10,589 nt of DNA, from positions 1-10,589 of the forward strand of contig JAFDBU010000265.1 of assembly GCA_019313095.1 (NCBI GenBank). The letters run 5' to 3'. Numbering within the stretch: position 1 is the first letter of the stretch; each line of letters begins with the position of its first letter. The DNA is from Deltaproteobacteria bacterium (GTDB taxonomy: Bacteria; Desulfobacterota; Desulfobulbia; Desulfobulbales; BM004). The position numbers and the translations under genes are program-made. The notes under the pieces are model-generated. The model was given only the letters and a program-made list of their open reading frames with translations. It did no database searches and was not told where the DNA came from. Shown here one piece after another: positions 1 to 8,386 of this stretch.

Positions 1-1578
1 GGTGGCCAGGGATACAATGTGCATGAGATATGTGGCCAGTCTGGCTCCGAAACGAGCCAGAAACCCTTCTCCCTTTGTTGCCTTTTTGGTGGTAACAGAA
101 AAAAGCTTGTAAGAAAACATCGGGATGACAGTCAGTGATACCAACAGGCTTAAGGTTACGGCAGCCACCACGGCTATCGCGATATCACGAAATAACTGGC
201 CGGCCTCCTCCTGGATAAAAACAACGGGCAGAAACACTGCAACCGTTGTCAGGGTTGAGGCAATAATAGCGCCCCACACCTCACGGGTCCCGTCATATGC
301 CGCCTCAAAGGCAGACTTGCCCATCTTGCGGTGGCGGTCAATATTTTCTATGACCACGATAGCGTTATCCACCAGCATACCGACCGCAAAAGCAATTCCC
401 GCCAGACTTATAACGTTAAGGTTGCGGCCCATGGCATTCATAAAGATAAACGTGCCGATTATACTTATGGGAATGGACGTGGCAACAACAAGCGTTGATC
501 TGATGCTGCGCAGAAAAACAAGCAGGACGATGACGGCAAGCATACCGCCTATCAGAATATTCTGCTTGATCAGGTCTATGGCGGAGTTAATATAGCGGCG
601 CTGGTCATAGACCCATTCGAAGGCAATATCCTGAGGTGCAAGCTTTTCAGCGTTCAGCCATTGTACCACCTCTTCGACCCGCTCGGTCATCTCCAGGATA
701 TTGGTTCCGGGCTCAGGTTTGATGCCGACTGCAATACCACCTTTACCGTTATGAATAACGGTACTCGCACGCTTGCTATAGCCTCGCTGTATATGAGCCA
801 CATCTCCGATCGTCACCCTTTTCTCGCCGGTTGAAACCAGGATAACATCGGCAATATCTGCTTCAGAATTGAATTCTCCTGTAGTCCTGATCCTGAAATC
901 CCTTCGGCCGACACCCATGTTGCCTGCCGAAACGTTGACGTTTTCACCCCGGACTGCATGTATGACGTCATTAATCGTCAGGCCATAGGCTGCCAGCTGC
1001 TGCGGCTGTACGATGATATGCATCTCCTCATCGACGCCGCTGCCGATAAAAAGGTCAGCCACTCCTTCAACGCGTTCCAAATGCTGCCGGACTTCATTTT
1101 CGAAAAATGTTCTGTAGGTTTCAATATGCCGTGGGTTTGTTTCATTAGACTTGAGAATAATCCAGATAACCGGCGAAGTTGCTGCGCCTGTAGCGTTAAT
1201 GATAGGTTTATCAACTCCTTCGGGATAGGAGGGGACCTCATTTAACTTATTGGAAACCCGCAGCAGGGCATCATCAACATTGGTGCCAAGCTTGAAGGTC
1301 AGGGAAATAGAGCCCTGGCCGTTGAACGCCTCGCTTTCCATCTCAGTCAGGCCGGGAATGCCCTTGAGAGTCTTTTCCTGTTCTTCAATGATCTCCCGTT
1401 CCATTTCATAGGGGGTGGCCCCCCGCCAGGTAGTAGTAACGGTGATCACCGGCTCCACCACCGTCGGACTGAGCTGGTAGGGAAGGGTTTGCAGGCTTAT
1501 GACGCCAAAAAGGACCACCAGTATGATACCGACCAGTATTGTGACCGGTTTTTTAATTGAGAAACTTACAATATCCAT
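1..1578 (-). CDS. RND efflux pump inner-membrane subunit, N-terminal half (partial, runs off left edge)
   Basis: This is the proton-driven inner-membrane transporter of a tripartite efflux pump of the resistance-nodulation-division superfamily. It would export hydrophobic or amphiphilic compounds through the adaptor encoded just upstream. 526 codons are visible and the frame is still open at base 1, about half of the usual 1,000-1,050 residues. Seen: a first membrane segment at residues 12-29 after the typical start MDIVSFSIKKPVT; a periplasmic porter region with the family motif TTTWRGATPYEMEREI (about 48-63); then a membrane block from about 340, including VGMLVDNAIVVIENI (398-412), the TM4 motif with Asp404. 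The second acidic residue of AcrB-type proteins (DD) is Asn here, a frequent variant in HAE1-like pumps, so substrate class cannot be read from it. The start lies 12 bases after the adaptor stop with no strong Shine-Dalgarno, suggesting translational coupling. A metal-exporting (CzcA/CusA) role is less likely but not excluded. Confidence 0.93.
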   Translation of the reverse strand, partial: MDIVSFSIKKPVTILVGIILVVLFGVISLQTLPYQLSPTVVEPVITVTTTWRGATPYEMEREIIEEQEKTLKGIPGLTEMESEAFNGQGSISLTFKLGTNVDDALLRVSNKLNEVPSYPEGVDKPIINATGAATSPVIWIILKSNETNPRHIETYRTFFENEVRQHLERVEGVADLFIGSGVDEEMHIIVQPQQLAAYGLTINDVIHAVRGENVNVSAGNMGVGRRDFRIRTTGEFNSEADIADVILVSTGEKRVTIGDVAHIQRGYSKRASTVIHNGKGGIAVGIKPEPGTNILEMTERVEEVVQWLNAEKLAPQDIAFEWVYDQRRYINSAIDLIKQNILIGGMLAVIVLLVFLRSIRSTLVVATSIPISIIGTFIFMNAMGRNLNVISLAGIAFAVGMLVDNAIVVIENIDRHRKMGKSAFEAAYDGTREVWGAIIASTLTTVAVFLPVVFIQEEAGQLFRDIAIAVVAAVTLSLLVSLTVIPMFSYKLFSVTTKKATKGEGFLARFGARLATYLMHIVSLAT

Positions 1579-1590
1579 ATTTACGCCATG

Positions 1591-2685
1591 CTATATATTG
1601 CCAATACGAACAGGCTGCCCTTCACGCAACCTTTCGTTTCCTTTTACAATCACCATATCTCCGGCTTCCAGACCCGAACCTGTAACACCCACATGCATGG
1701 AGTCATATCCGATCACCTGTACAGGCACCATTTTGGCAGCCGAGTCCTTTGCAAGCCAGATGACATTCTGACCGAACCTGTCAATCAGGGCGTCCCTTGG
1801 CACCTTGAGGCCCGTTCTTTTTTCTGCGGAGGGAACCAGGGCTCTTGCTTCCATGCCTTCTATCAGGCCGGCTGAGTTCTGCATCCGTATTTTCACATCA
1901 AACGTCCTTGTGGCAACATCGCCCTTTGGTACGAAACTGAGAAATTTCCCGGTGAACTTAGTGCTGTCATTTTTTAGGGTAATATTTTTCCCCGGCTCCA
2001 GATATTTAAGTATGCCGGCCGGGACATTAACCACGATATCCACCATGCTGTCATCAGCGATAACAGCAACCGTACCCCCGTCATCAACCCATTCTCCTTT
2101 TTCGGTATTTTTCTGCACAAGAATGCCGTCAAAGGGAGCAAGTATTTCCTTTTTTTTCTTTTCCAGCAGTAGCCTGTCCAGGGATGCCTTCAGGGACAGA
2201 GATCTGTTTTCCAGCATTTTACTTTTGAAATAATATTCATCATAGGCTGATTCGGAAACAGAACCCTCCTTATAAAGTGGCTCTCTTCTCTGAAGCTGCT
2301 TTTTCGCCTGCTCCAGTTCTACCAGCACTAATTCATAGTCAGCCCGGGTGGCATGTATGACGGTATCGAGGATATCTGAACTTAAAACCGCCAGGGTATC
2401 ACCGCTTTTAACCTTATAGCCCTCTTCAAAAAATACCTGCTCAACAACACCGTCCACCTCGGCAGCTACATCTGACTTGCGGGAGTAGTAAACTGTGCCC
2501 ACAAATTCCATCATCGGCTCTGTTTCGCCTTCAATTATCTGAGCTACTTCCACCAGAGCAGGCGGAGGACCCTGTGCTTTTGTTTCAGCACCGTTTGATT
2601 TTTCTTCTTCAGCTCCGAAACCGGTCCCGGCGAGCAATAAAATAAAACACACCAGACTTAACAAAAGTTTGGTTTTATTCTTCAT
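1591..2685 (-). CDS. Periplasmic adaptor (membrane fusion protein) of RND efflux pump
   Basis: This HlyD/AcrA-type adaptor bridges the RND transporter and an outer-membrane channel. The product is 364 aa. Domains seen in order: a signal peptide (Lys-rich start, hydrophobic 7-20, likely signal peptidase I cleavage after GFGA near residue 25); the lead-in PPPALVEVAQI (40-50) typical of RND adaptors; first lipoyl half about 70-105 (VDGVVEQVFFEEGYKVKSGD); an alpha-helical hairpin about 106-180 rich in Lys/Glu/Gln; second lipoyl half about 181-212 (ILAPFDGILV); beta-barrel about 213-285; membrane-proximal domain to the end. There is no lipobox cysteine, so it is probably not a lipoprotein but soluble or anchored by an uncleaved signal. 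The frame is open upstream to an ATG at 2775, but that would put 30 atypical residues before the signal peptide. The ATG at 2685 has AGGAG 10 bases upstream and gives a standard N-terminus. It is followed by the RND gene after 12 bases. Confidence 0.93.
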   Translation of the reverse strand: MKNKTKLLLSLVCFILLLAGTGFGAEEEKSNGAETKAQGPPPALVEVAQIIEGETEPMMEFVGTVYYSRKSDVAAEVDGVVEQVFFEEGYKVKSGDTLAVLSSDILDTVIHATRADYELVLVELEQAKKQLQRREPLYKEGSVSESAYDEYYFKSKMLENRSLSLKASLDRLLLEKKKKEILAPFDGILVQKNTEKGEWVDDGGTVAVIADDSMVDIVVNVPAGILKYLEPGKNITLKNDSTKFTGKFLSFVPKGDVATRTFDVKIRMQNSAGLIEGMEARALVPSAEKRTGLKVPRDALIDRFGQNVIWLAKDSAAKMVPVQVIGYDSMHVGVTGSGLEAGDMVIVKGNERLREGQPVRIGNI

Positions 2686-2695
2686 AAATCCTGGA

Positions 2696-2700
2696 CTCCT
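2696..2700 (-). promoter_or_regulatory. Ribosome binding site of the adaptor gene
   Basis: AGGAG on the minus strand, 10 bases before the ATG at 2685. It decides the start in favour of the codon that begins the signal peptide rather than the in-frame ATG at 2775. Confidence 0.6.
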
Positions 2701-2799
2701 ATTTCCTGCGGACTGAAAATTCAACCGCGTAAAAATTAAATTTATTCCGCCTCTGATCTTAAATTTAAACCGCAAAGAGACTGACGCTTTAAATCGGGA

Positions 2800-2829
2800 G
2801 TTATATCAACTAGTAAAGCAAAAAAACAA
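2800..2829 (-). promoter_or_regulatory. Candidate sigma70-type promoter for the efflux operon
   Basis: On the minus strand, TTGTTT (2829-2824) is followed after 18 bases by TATAAC (2805-2800). The -10 element matches consensus at 5 of 6 positions, the -35 at only 3 of 6. Transcription would start about 110 bases before the adaptor ATG. The region is AT-rich, so a chance match is quite possible. Confidence 0.3.
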
Positions 2830-3025
2830 GCAATTTCAACCCTGGCAGAAAAATATTTCTCCGGGCTTAATCACAGTTTTGCGTTTTGACTGCAAACTAT
2901 AGTAAGTACTTGGCTAAAAACTGCAATACCTGCGAAAAATTCCTTCGCACGGAGTCGCTTCACCGCTGGGATGAAAAGAGAATTTTCCTGTCAGGCACAA
3001 GATGAAACAGAATGCGAAAACCGTA

Positions 3026-3124
3026 TCACTTCTTTTTTTCTTTGGTCTTTTTCTTTGGCCTGGTCTTGCCATGCGAACCACGAAAAATTTTTCCCTTCTT
3101 GGTTTTTTTATCTCCTTTTCCCAT
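3026..3124 (-). CDS. Small ribosomal subunit protein bTHX (30S ribosomal protein THX)
   Basis: A 32-residue, extremely basic protein too short for most gene finders. It starts MGKGDKKTKKGKIFRG and continues with SHGKTRPKKK before a Lys-rich tail. The pattern MGKGDxKTxxGKIxxGxxGKxRPxKK is the signature of the bTHX family, first known from the Thermus 30S head, where the peptide fills a cavity among 16S rRNA helices and stabilises them. The family is 25-45 residues, so this one is full length. The ATG is preceded by a near-perfect Shine-Dalgarno, AAGGAGG, 10 bases upstream (3141-3135). It lies 76 bases after the pgi stop on the same strand and is likely the last cistron of that transcript or served by its own unseen promoter. 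Composition is almost entirely Lys, Gly, Thr and Arg, with His18 and Phe14. Recognition rests on the remembered family motif, not on an alignment. Confidence 0.88.
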   Translation of the reverse strand: MGKGDKKTKKGKIFRGSHGKTRPKKKTKEKKK

Positions 3125-3134
3125 GAAATCAATA

Positions 3135-3141
3135 CCTCCTT
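3135..3141 (-). promoter_or_regulatory. Strong ribosome binding site of bTHX
   Basis: AAGGAGG on the minus strand, fully complementary to the 16S rRNA 3' end, 10 bases before the ATG at 3124. It is the strongest translation signal in the window, fitting a ribosomal protein gene. It supports ATG 3124 rather than the out-of-frame TTG at 3132, which lies too close to it. Confidence 0.75.
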
Positions 3142-3200
3142 GCATTGTTTCTCTTAACCCTGCTACCTGCTGGTTAATTCATAAACAGCAATTTCTGCTG

Positions 3201-4826
3201 CTATCCTTCTTTAAATAAACCTGCCGCTTCAAGCATGGCCCAGCTTTCAGGATATGTGCTCCTGTCCTTTGCCTGCCCCTGGCGCCCTATAATGAAATGG
3301 TCAAGAAAGCGGTTGGCAAGAACCTTGCCAAGCTGCACCCCCTCCTGGTCAAATGAATTAATATTCCAGATAAATCCCTGCAGAACAATCTTTGCCTCGT
3401 ACAGTGCCAACAGGCTGCCCATTGTGAACGGGTCCAGTTTATCTGCTATAAGTATTGAGCTTGGCCTATTTCCGGCAAAAAACCGATTAGGATTCTCGGC
3501 CTTCTTGCCCGTGGCCAAGGCAAGAACCTGTGCCAGGAGATTGGCAATGAGTTTTTCCTGTGATGTGGTACCTTCTATCTCCAGGTCCAGGTCGTACTGA
3601 TTTTTTCTGAAACCAATGAATTCCGCCGGTACAACTGTGGTACCCTGGTGCAGCAACTGGTAAAATGCATGCTGGCCGTTGGTGCCTGGTTCACCCCAGA
3701 CTATAGGTCCGGTGGCATTGGCAACATTTTGACCGTTCCGGGTCACTGACTTGCCGTTGCTTTCCATGTCGCACTGCTGGAGATGGGCCGGGAACCGCAG
3801 GAGAGCCTGGCTGTATGGCAGGACCGCTACAGTTTCACAGTCAAGAAAATTATGGTTCCATATTCCCAGCAGGGCCAGGAGCAGAGGCGGATTTTTTCTT
3901 ATGTCCTTTTCCTCGGCCGCCAGGTCCATGGCATGCGCCCCACGCAATATCTCCTTAAAAGCCTCAAAGCCCAAGCCAAAACCAAGCATAACTGCGCCCA
4001 CCATTGAAGTTGCGCTATAGCGACCGCCGATATAATCATACATATGAAAAGAGTGTAGATATTTTTCCGGATTGTCCATGGGACTTCCCTGGCCGGTGAT
4101 GGCCACAAAATGCTGCCGCGAATCCAGACCGGCCTGCTTATAGGCATTACGGACAAACTCTTCATTGGTAAGTGTCTCCAAGGTGGTGCCGCTTTTTGAT
4201 ACAACGCCAACCAGGGTCCTGGAAAGATCAATCCTTTTCAGGATTGCAGCAGCATCATCAGGGTCCACATTGGAAATAAAGTGAACCCTTTTGTTTTCGC
4301 GGGCATAGGCGGAAAGGGCAAGGTAGAGCGCCCGTGGTCCAAGATCTGAACCACCGATACCGATGTTTATATAGTCGGTGAATTTTTCTCCCTGGAGAGG
4401 GGATATTTCGCCGCTGTCCAACCCGGCCAAGAAGTGCTCCAGGTTTTCAAGCTGCTGTTTTGCCTGGAGTGAGGCCTCGGCATTATATGGGATGTCTTTA
4501 AAAATATCCCGGCAGGCTGTATGCAGCACCTGCCGGTTTTCACTTTCAAAGCCTTCAATTCTGTTCATAACAGCGCCGCGCTTCATGGCCAGGAACTGAT
4601 CCACGGCACCGGACTGGTCAGCCAACTGCTGCAGGGCGTTTAGTACAGCATCGTCAACTCTCTGGGTGCTATAGAGCAGATCAAATCCAACCGCACTTGC
4701 TTTGTAGGCTGCTATTCTTTCAGGGGCAACGGCTCCGGGAATCGTAAGGTCATAGGGCTCGCGGGCCAGCTTCATAAGCTTCTCATATACCGGAAGTTCA
4801 GTAAGCCCGGTAGAATTTGCCCCCAT
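3201..4826 (-). CDS. pgi: Glucose-6-phosphate isomerase
   Basis: Cytosolic enzyme interconverting glucose 6-phosphate and fructose 6-phosphate in glycolysis and gluconeogenesis. The 541 residues match the usual length of the long bacterial form (about 540-550). Seen: the sugar-phosphate binding loop IGIGGSDLGPR (155-165); SKSGTT (210-215), which binds the phosphate; family signature 1, YIGGRYSATSMVG (265-277); the catalytic Glu355 in ESNGK; His386 in GTNGQHAFYQLLHQG; and family signature 2, GFIWNINSFDQEGVQLGK (484-501), ending in the catalytic Lys501. All known active-site residues are present. The ATG at 4826 is preceded by AGGAGG at 6 bases (4838-4833), so the start is firm. It follows rpe by 36 bases on the same strand and is almost certainly co-transcribed with it. 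Confidence 0.98.
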   Translation of the reverse strand: MGANSTGLTELPVYEKLMKLAREPYDLTIPGAVAPERIAAYKASAVGFDLLYSTQRVDDAVLNALQQLADQSGAVDQFLAMKRGAVMNRIEGFESENRQVLHTACRDIFKDIPYNAEASLQAKQQLENLEHFLAGLDSGEISPLQGEKFTDYINIGIGGSDLGPRALYLALSAYARENKRVHFISNVDPDDAAAILKRIDLSRTLVGVVSKSGTTLETLTNEEFVRNAYKQAGLDSRQHFVAITGQGSPMDNPEKYLHSFHMYDYIGGRYSATSMVGAVMLGFGLGFEAFKEILRGAHAMDLAAEEKDIRKNPPLLLALLGIWNHNFLDCETVAVLPYSQALLRFPAHLQQCDMESNGKSVTRNGQNVANATGPIVWGEPGTNGQHAFYQLLHQGTTVVPAEFIGFRKNQYDLDLEIEGTTSQEKLIANLLAQVLALATGKKAENPNRFFAGNRPSSILIADKLDPFTMGSLLALYEAKIVLQGFIWNINSFDQEGVQLGKVLANRFLDHFIIGRQGQAKDRSTYPESWAMLEAAGLFKEG

Positions 4827-4832
4827 AACTTT

Positions 4833-4838
4833 CCTCCT
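4833..4838 (-). promoter_or_regulatory. Ribosome binding site of pgi
   Basis: AGGAGG on the minus strand, 6 bases before the pgi ATG, lying in the 36-base gap after the rpe stop. It fixes the pgi start. Confidence 0.75.
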
Positions 4839-4862
4839 GATCGCTACCGCTCTATCGGGTGA

Positions 4863-5552
4863 TTATTTCCAAGTCTGCCGGGTTTCCCGGCATATGGTTT
4901 TCATTTCCCGGATAACTTTTGCGTAATCCTGCTGCCCAAATACAGCTGAGCCGGCAACAAATATATTGGCTCCGGCACCAACGACATCCGCTATGGTTGC
5001 AGGACTCACGCCGCCATCAATCTCAATGCCGACCTCAAGACCCCGTTCTTCAATCATTTTTCTAAGCATCTTTATTTTCCGGATGGATGAACGGATGAAA
5101 GACTGCCCACCAAAACCCGGGTTTACGCTCATAAGCATGACCAGATCAACATCGGCCAGGATCTCATCCAGGCTGACGAGCGGTGTTGCAGGATTGAGCA
5201 CAGCCCCTGCCTTTTTCCCAAGCTCCCTGATCCTGTTGATGGTGCGATGCAGATGCGCACAGGCCTCGACATGAACAGTAATCCAGTCAGCACCGGCTTT
5301 GGCGAAATCCTCTATATAGCGGTCGGCTTCCGAAATCATCAGGTGAACATCAAGGGGCAGGTCCGTTATCTTCCGGACTGAAGCAACTACAGGCGGCCCG
5401 ATTGTTATATTAGGCACAAAGTGGCCATCCATGACATCCACGTGGATGATTTCTGCCCCTGCCTTTTCAACAGCCGCTATCTCCTCGCCTAGGCGGCTGA
5501 AGTCTGCTGACAGGATGGAAGGAGCCATCATAAATTCCTGCATATTGTTCAT
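4863..5552 (-). CDS. rpe: Ribulose-phosphate 3-epimerase
   Basis: Cytosolic TIM-barrel metalloenzyme converting ribulose 5-phosphate to xylulose 5-phosphate in the pentose phosphate or Calvin cycle. Seen: the opening strand [28 protein letters not shown] with metal ligand His and catalytic base Asp; DVHLM with the second His; [12 protein letters not shown], the phosphate loop; and EIDGGV with the acid Asp. Counted from the longest frame (ATG at 5573) these are His44, Asp46, His77 and Asp186, a constant +9 offset from E. coli His35, Asp37, His68 and Asp177. I chose the ATG at 5552 (229 aa) because GGGG stands 5 bases before it and it is closer to the family N-terminus. The ATG at 5573 (236 aa, weaker GGAAG) is an alternative. 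The gene lies 63 bases after the M16 peptidase gene (42 with the alternative start) and 36 bases before pgi. Confidence 0.96.
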   Translation of the reverse strand: MNNMQEFMMAPSILSADFSRLGEEIAAVEKAGAEIIHVDVMDGHFVPNITIGPPVVASVRKITDLPLDVHLMISEADRYIEDFAKAGADWITVHVEACAHLHRTINRIRELGKKAGAVLNPATPLVSLDEILADVDLVMLMSVNPGFGGQSFIRSSIRKIKMLRKMIEERGLEVGIEIDGGVSPATIADVVGAGANIFVAGSAVFGQQDYAKVIREMKTICRETRQTWK

Positions 5553-5615
5553 CTTTTCCCCTTTTGTTTTCATAAAAATTCTTCCGCGATTTCAACCTTG
5601 CAGATTAAAGCTATA

Positions 5616-8345
5616 TTACTCCTGTTCCACCGGGACCTGCTTGCCGCTTTCATCCGGTTCTGTGACATTGGCTACCGGTCCGGCACCAACAGCCACCATA
5701 ACATAGGCCTCCGGCAAAATGTATTTTTGGGCCACTTCAAGTACCTTTTCGGTATCAATCTCCTTGATGGCCTTAATATATCTGTTGCCGTAATCATGCC
5801 CCAGACCATAGGTTTCGTTCAATCCCAGTTCAAGCGCCTGGGCGCTGTGGGTCTGCATGGCCAGTTCATACTGACTTATAAGTATATTTTTGGCCCGGTT
5901 CAATTCATCTTCTTTTACTTCTGTTTGCCGTATGGTATTGAGTTCGTGCCAGACGCTGATTATAGCCTGATCCTTTTTCTCAGGACTGGTCCCGATGTAA
6001 ATTCCGAATGCTCCTGTATCAAGGCCGAATAATGTAAAGGACGAAAGACTGTAAGCCAGGCTTTGTTTATCCCGCAACTCACTGAACAGCCTGCCGCTCT
6101 GGCCGGAAAGAATTGTATCCAGGACCTCAAGCCCAAAACGATCGGGGTCCTCCAGTGTTGTTCCCAGAAAACCGATGACGAGGTGAACCTGTTCCTTATC
6201 CCGGATTATTTCCCTTGTTTTTTCTTCAGTCAGTCTAGCGGGCGGCAGAATACCCTCCTCAATCTCCTGTTCTGCCGGGCGCTTTGCCGCCAGCCAGTCA
6301 CCAAACAGACTGACAACCAGATCTTTTGTCTCCTCTGCCTTGACGTCGCCTGAAATTGCCAGGACCAGATTTCCGGGTTGAGCATGTTTTCTGTATATTT
6401 CCTCTAAAGCTGAAGAAGTAAAACTTTTTATGGCATCTTCAGAGCCGATATTGTTCAAGCCATACGGGTGGCCGCTGAACAGGAGACTGTTAAATTCCTG
6501 GAAGGCCAGGGAGGTAAGCGAATCTTCCTGCTGTTTCAGCTGGGCCAGCAGCTCAGGACGGATTTTTTCAGCCTCACCCTGATCAAAAGCTGGATCCCGG
6601 ATGACATCCCGGACCAGGGCCAGTCCTTCAGGGAAGAAACGGGCCAGAAAATCCGCTTTCAGGCCAAAGGTATTCTTACCGCTGAAGCCATTCAGTGTGC
6701 CTGCTATGTCGGCCACAGCCACGGCAAGCTTTTTGGCTGTCATGGACCGGGTCCCCTTGGGCAGGAGGTCACTGATATAAGAAAAGGCTCCGTTTGTCTG
6801 AGGGGTTTCGTCCCTGAGTCCACCTGGAAAAACCGCCCTAATGCCAACCGTCGGTACCGTATCGTCCTCCCGCACCAGCAGGGTTATGCCATTTTCAAGT
6901 TTGAACCGATGTACCCGGCTCAGGTAGGTATTAGGCAGCATGGCTTCTGATTCACTGTGGATTGCAGCTTCCTCAGCCCTGGCAATTGAAGCTGCAATTT
7001 CTTCATGGGTTGGGTCAAAAGAGCTGTCCGTTGGCATGAGAAAGCCGACATTAATCGTTTTTTCAGTAAAATATTTCTGGGCCACCTTCTTTATGTCGTC
7101 ATGGGTCACGGCACGAATTTTCTCGAGATACTCATCCTCCCGGGGATCCCCAGACATCATTTCAAAAGAACCCATGACGCGGGCCTGACCCTCCACCCTC
7201 TCCAGGTTAAAAACAAAATCGCTTTCCAGGCTGCGTTTGGCCCTTTTCAATTCTTCATCAGTAACGGAAAAATATTTCAGCTTGAACAACTCAGCAAGTG
7301 TTGCCTCAAAGGCCGGCCCCATATTATTGCCGTCAAGAACAGCGGTTATCTCAAACATGCCCGGATCAGAAGGGGTAAAGGCTGAGGCATTAATACCGAA
7401 AACAAGCTGTTTTTCATCCCGCAGAGACCTGTAGAGACGTGATGTCTCACCATGGCCGGCAATCTGGGCCAAGACATCAAGCACAGGGGTATCCGGGCTG
7501 TTGAATTTTGAAATTGGAATGGCAATCGCCATCTGGGGCTGCATAATATCGGCTTTCAGGACAAAAAAGCGTGATTCATCCTGGTCCGGTTCTGTCGGCA
7601 AGGCTGCCGTCTCTAATGCGTTTCCGGACATTGATCCCATAATATCTTGAGCCTTTGCAATAACTTCTCTCCCCTTAACGTCGCCTGCCACAACAACCAT
7701 CAATTTCTGTGGCTTATAGTGCTTCTGCATATACTCTAGTATCTTGTTGCGGGAAAAATTGTTGATCGACTCTATATTGCCAATGACAGGAAGCCTGTAT
7801 GGATGACGGCTGTACGCTGTTGCCATCAACTCATGGAACAGCATGATATTGGGGCGGTCATATCGCATAGAAACCTCTTCCAGGACAACTTTTTTCTCGC
7901 GCTCAAGCTCAACCGGATCAAAGGTTGAATGCATAACCGCATCAGCCAGGACTTCAAATGCCATGTCCCAGTGCGCTGAAGAAAGGGTGGCATGGTAGAC
8001 CGTGTTCTCATAAGAGGTATAGGCATTGATCCTGCCACCGACTCCTTCAATAGCTCCGGCAAGCTCGCCGGGCCCCTTTGTTTCAGTGCCTTTAAAGATC
8101 ATATGTTCAATAAAATGAGTAATACCGGCCTCCTCTTCATTTTCATATACTGATCCGGCTTTGACCCAGATCTGAACCGTTGCCACCCTTGTTCCGGGCA
8201 TTTCTTTGACGATAACTGTCAGGCCATTGTCAAGGACTGTCTTGTGGAGGTGCGGGGCCAGTTCTTCTGCTGATACATGTGAAGCACTCATGATTGCCAC
8301 CAGTAGGATGTTTAAAAGTATTGATATACAGCGCATAGTATTCAT
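5616..8345 (-). CDS. Secreted two-domain M16 zinc metallopeptidase (insulinase/pitrilysin family)
   Basis: A 909-residue clamshell protease expected to act on peptides or unfolded proteins in the periplasm. Seen: a signal peptide (residues 1-26, hydrophobic ILLNILLVAIM, cleavage after VSA); first M16 half with the inverted zinc motif HFIEH (His77, Glu80, His81) and the third ligand Glu157, exactly 76 residues after His81; second half from about 470 in which the aligned positions are Ser522, Ser525 and Asp526, so it binds no zinc. The second half keeps the R-x6-Y pair (Arg758, Tyr765 in ELRDKQSLAY) that in insulinase binds the substrate, while the first half has Phe316 at the matching Tyr. The two halves are thus complementary, as in single-chain M16 enzymes and the processing-peptidase alpha/beta pair. 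Start ATG 8345 has only a weak AGAG; ATG 8336 is possible. It heads the run leading into rpe and pgi. Confidence 0.95.
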   Translation of the reverse strand: MNTMRCISILLNILLVAIMSASHVSAEELAPHLHKTVLDNGLTVIVKEMPGTRVATVQIWVKAGSVYENEEEAGITHFIEHMIFKGTETKGPGELAGAIEGVGGRINAYTSYENTVYHATLSSAHWDMAFEVLADAVMHSTFDPVELEREKKVVLEEVSMRYDRPNIMLFHELMATAYSRHPYRLPVIGNIESINNFSRNKILEYMQKHYKPQKLMVVVAGDVKGREVIAKAQDIMGSMSGNALETAALPTEPDQDESRFFVLKADIMQPQMAIAIPISKFNSPDTPVLDVLAQIAGHGETSRLYRSLRDEKQLVFGINASAFTPSDPGMFEITAVLDGNNMGPAFEATLAELFKLKYFSVTDEELKRAKRSLESDFVFNLERVEGQARVMGSFEMMSGDPREDEYLEKIRAVTHDDIKKVAQKYFTEKTINVGFLMPTDSSFDPTHEEIAASIARAEEAAIHSESEAMLPNTYLSRVHRFKLENGITLLVREDDTVPTVGIRAVFPGGLRDETPQTNGAFSYISDLLPKGTRSMTAKKLAVAVADIAGTLNGFSGKNTFGLKADFLARFFPEGLALVRDVIRDPAFDQGEAEKIRPELLAQLKQQEDSLTSLAFQEFNSLLFSGHPYGLNNIGSEDAIKSFTSSALEEIYRKHAQPGNLVLAISGDVKAEETKDLVVSLFGDWLAAKRPAEQEIEEGILPPARLTEEKTREIIRDKEQVHLVIGFLGTTLEDPDRFGLEVLDTILSGQSGRLFSELRDKQSLAYSLSSFTLFGLDTGAFGIYIGTSPEKKDQAIISVWHELNTIRQTEVKEDELNRAKNILISQYELAMQTHSAQALELGLNETYGLGHDYGNRYIKAIKEIDTEKVLEVAQKYILPEAYVMVAVGAGPVANVTEPDESGKQVPVEQE

Positions 8346-8386
8346 ATCTCTGTTGTTATTTTACTGATTTCATTATCAAATAATTC

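Larger units (their letters stand above)
2686..3025. other. Gene-free spacer between bTHX and the efflux operon
   Basis: These 340 AT-rich bases contain no frame with protein-like composition and a plausible ribosome binding site on either strand. A 72-codon minus-strand frame covering part of it is the out-of-frame shadow of bTHX. The spacer must hold the end of the upstream transcript and probably the promoter of the efflux operon; one weak promoter candidate is listed separately. A 6-bp inverted repeat (TGCGAA 2931-2936 / TTCGCA 2944-2949) is present but has no T-run in a position expected of an intrinsic terminator. Confidence 0.6.

Noticed and set aside
125..595. 156-codon open frame on the plus strand
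   Set aside because: It is antisense to the clearly conserved RND membrane block and its translation has no domain-like pattern, so it is a shadow frame.
2931..2949. 6-bp inverted repeat TGCGAA/TTCGCA downstream of bTHX as a terminator
   Set aside because: The stem is short and no T-run follows the second arm directly on the minus strand; the T-rich segment is in the loop.
2914..3132. 72-codon minus-strand frame starting at TTG 3132
   Set aside because: It overlaps bTHX in another frame, starts only 2 bases after the Shine-Dalgarno that fits the bTHX ATG, and its translation lacks any recognisable pattern.
6468..6950. 160-codon plus-strand frame antisense to the M16 gene
   Set aside because: It is antisense to a region with strong M16 homology, and its translation shows no domain-like composition.
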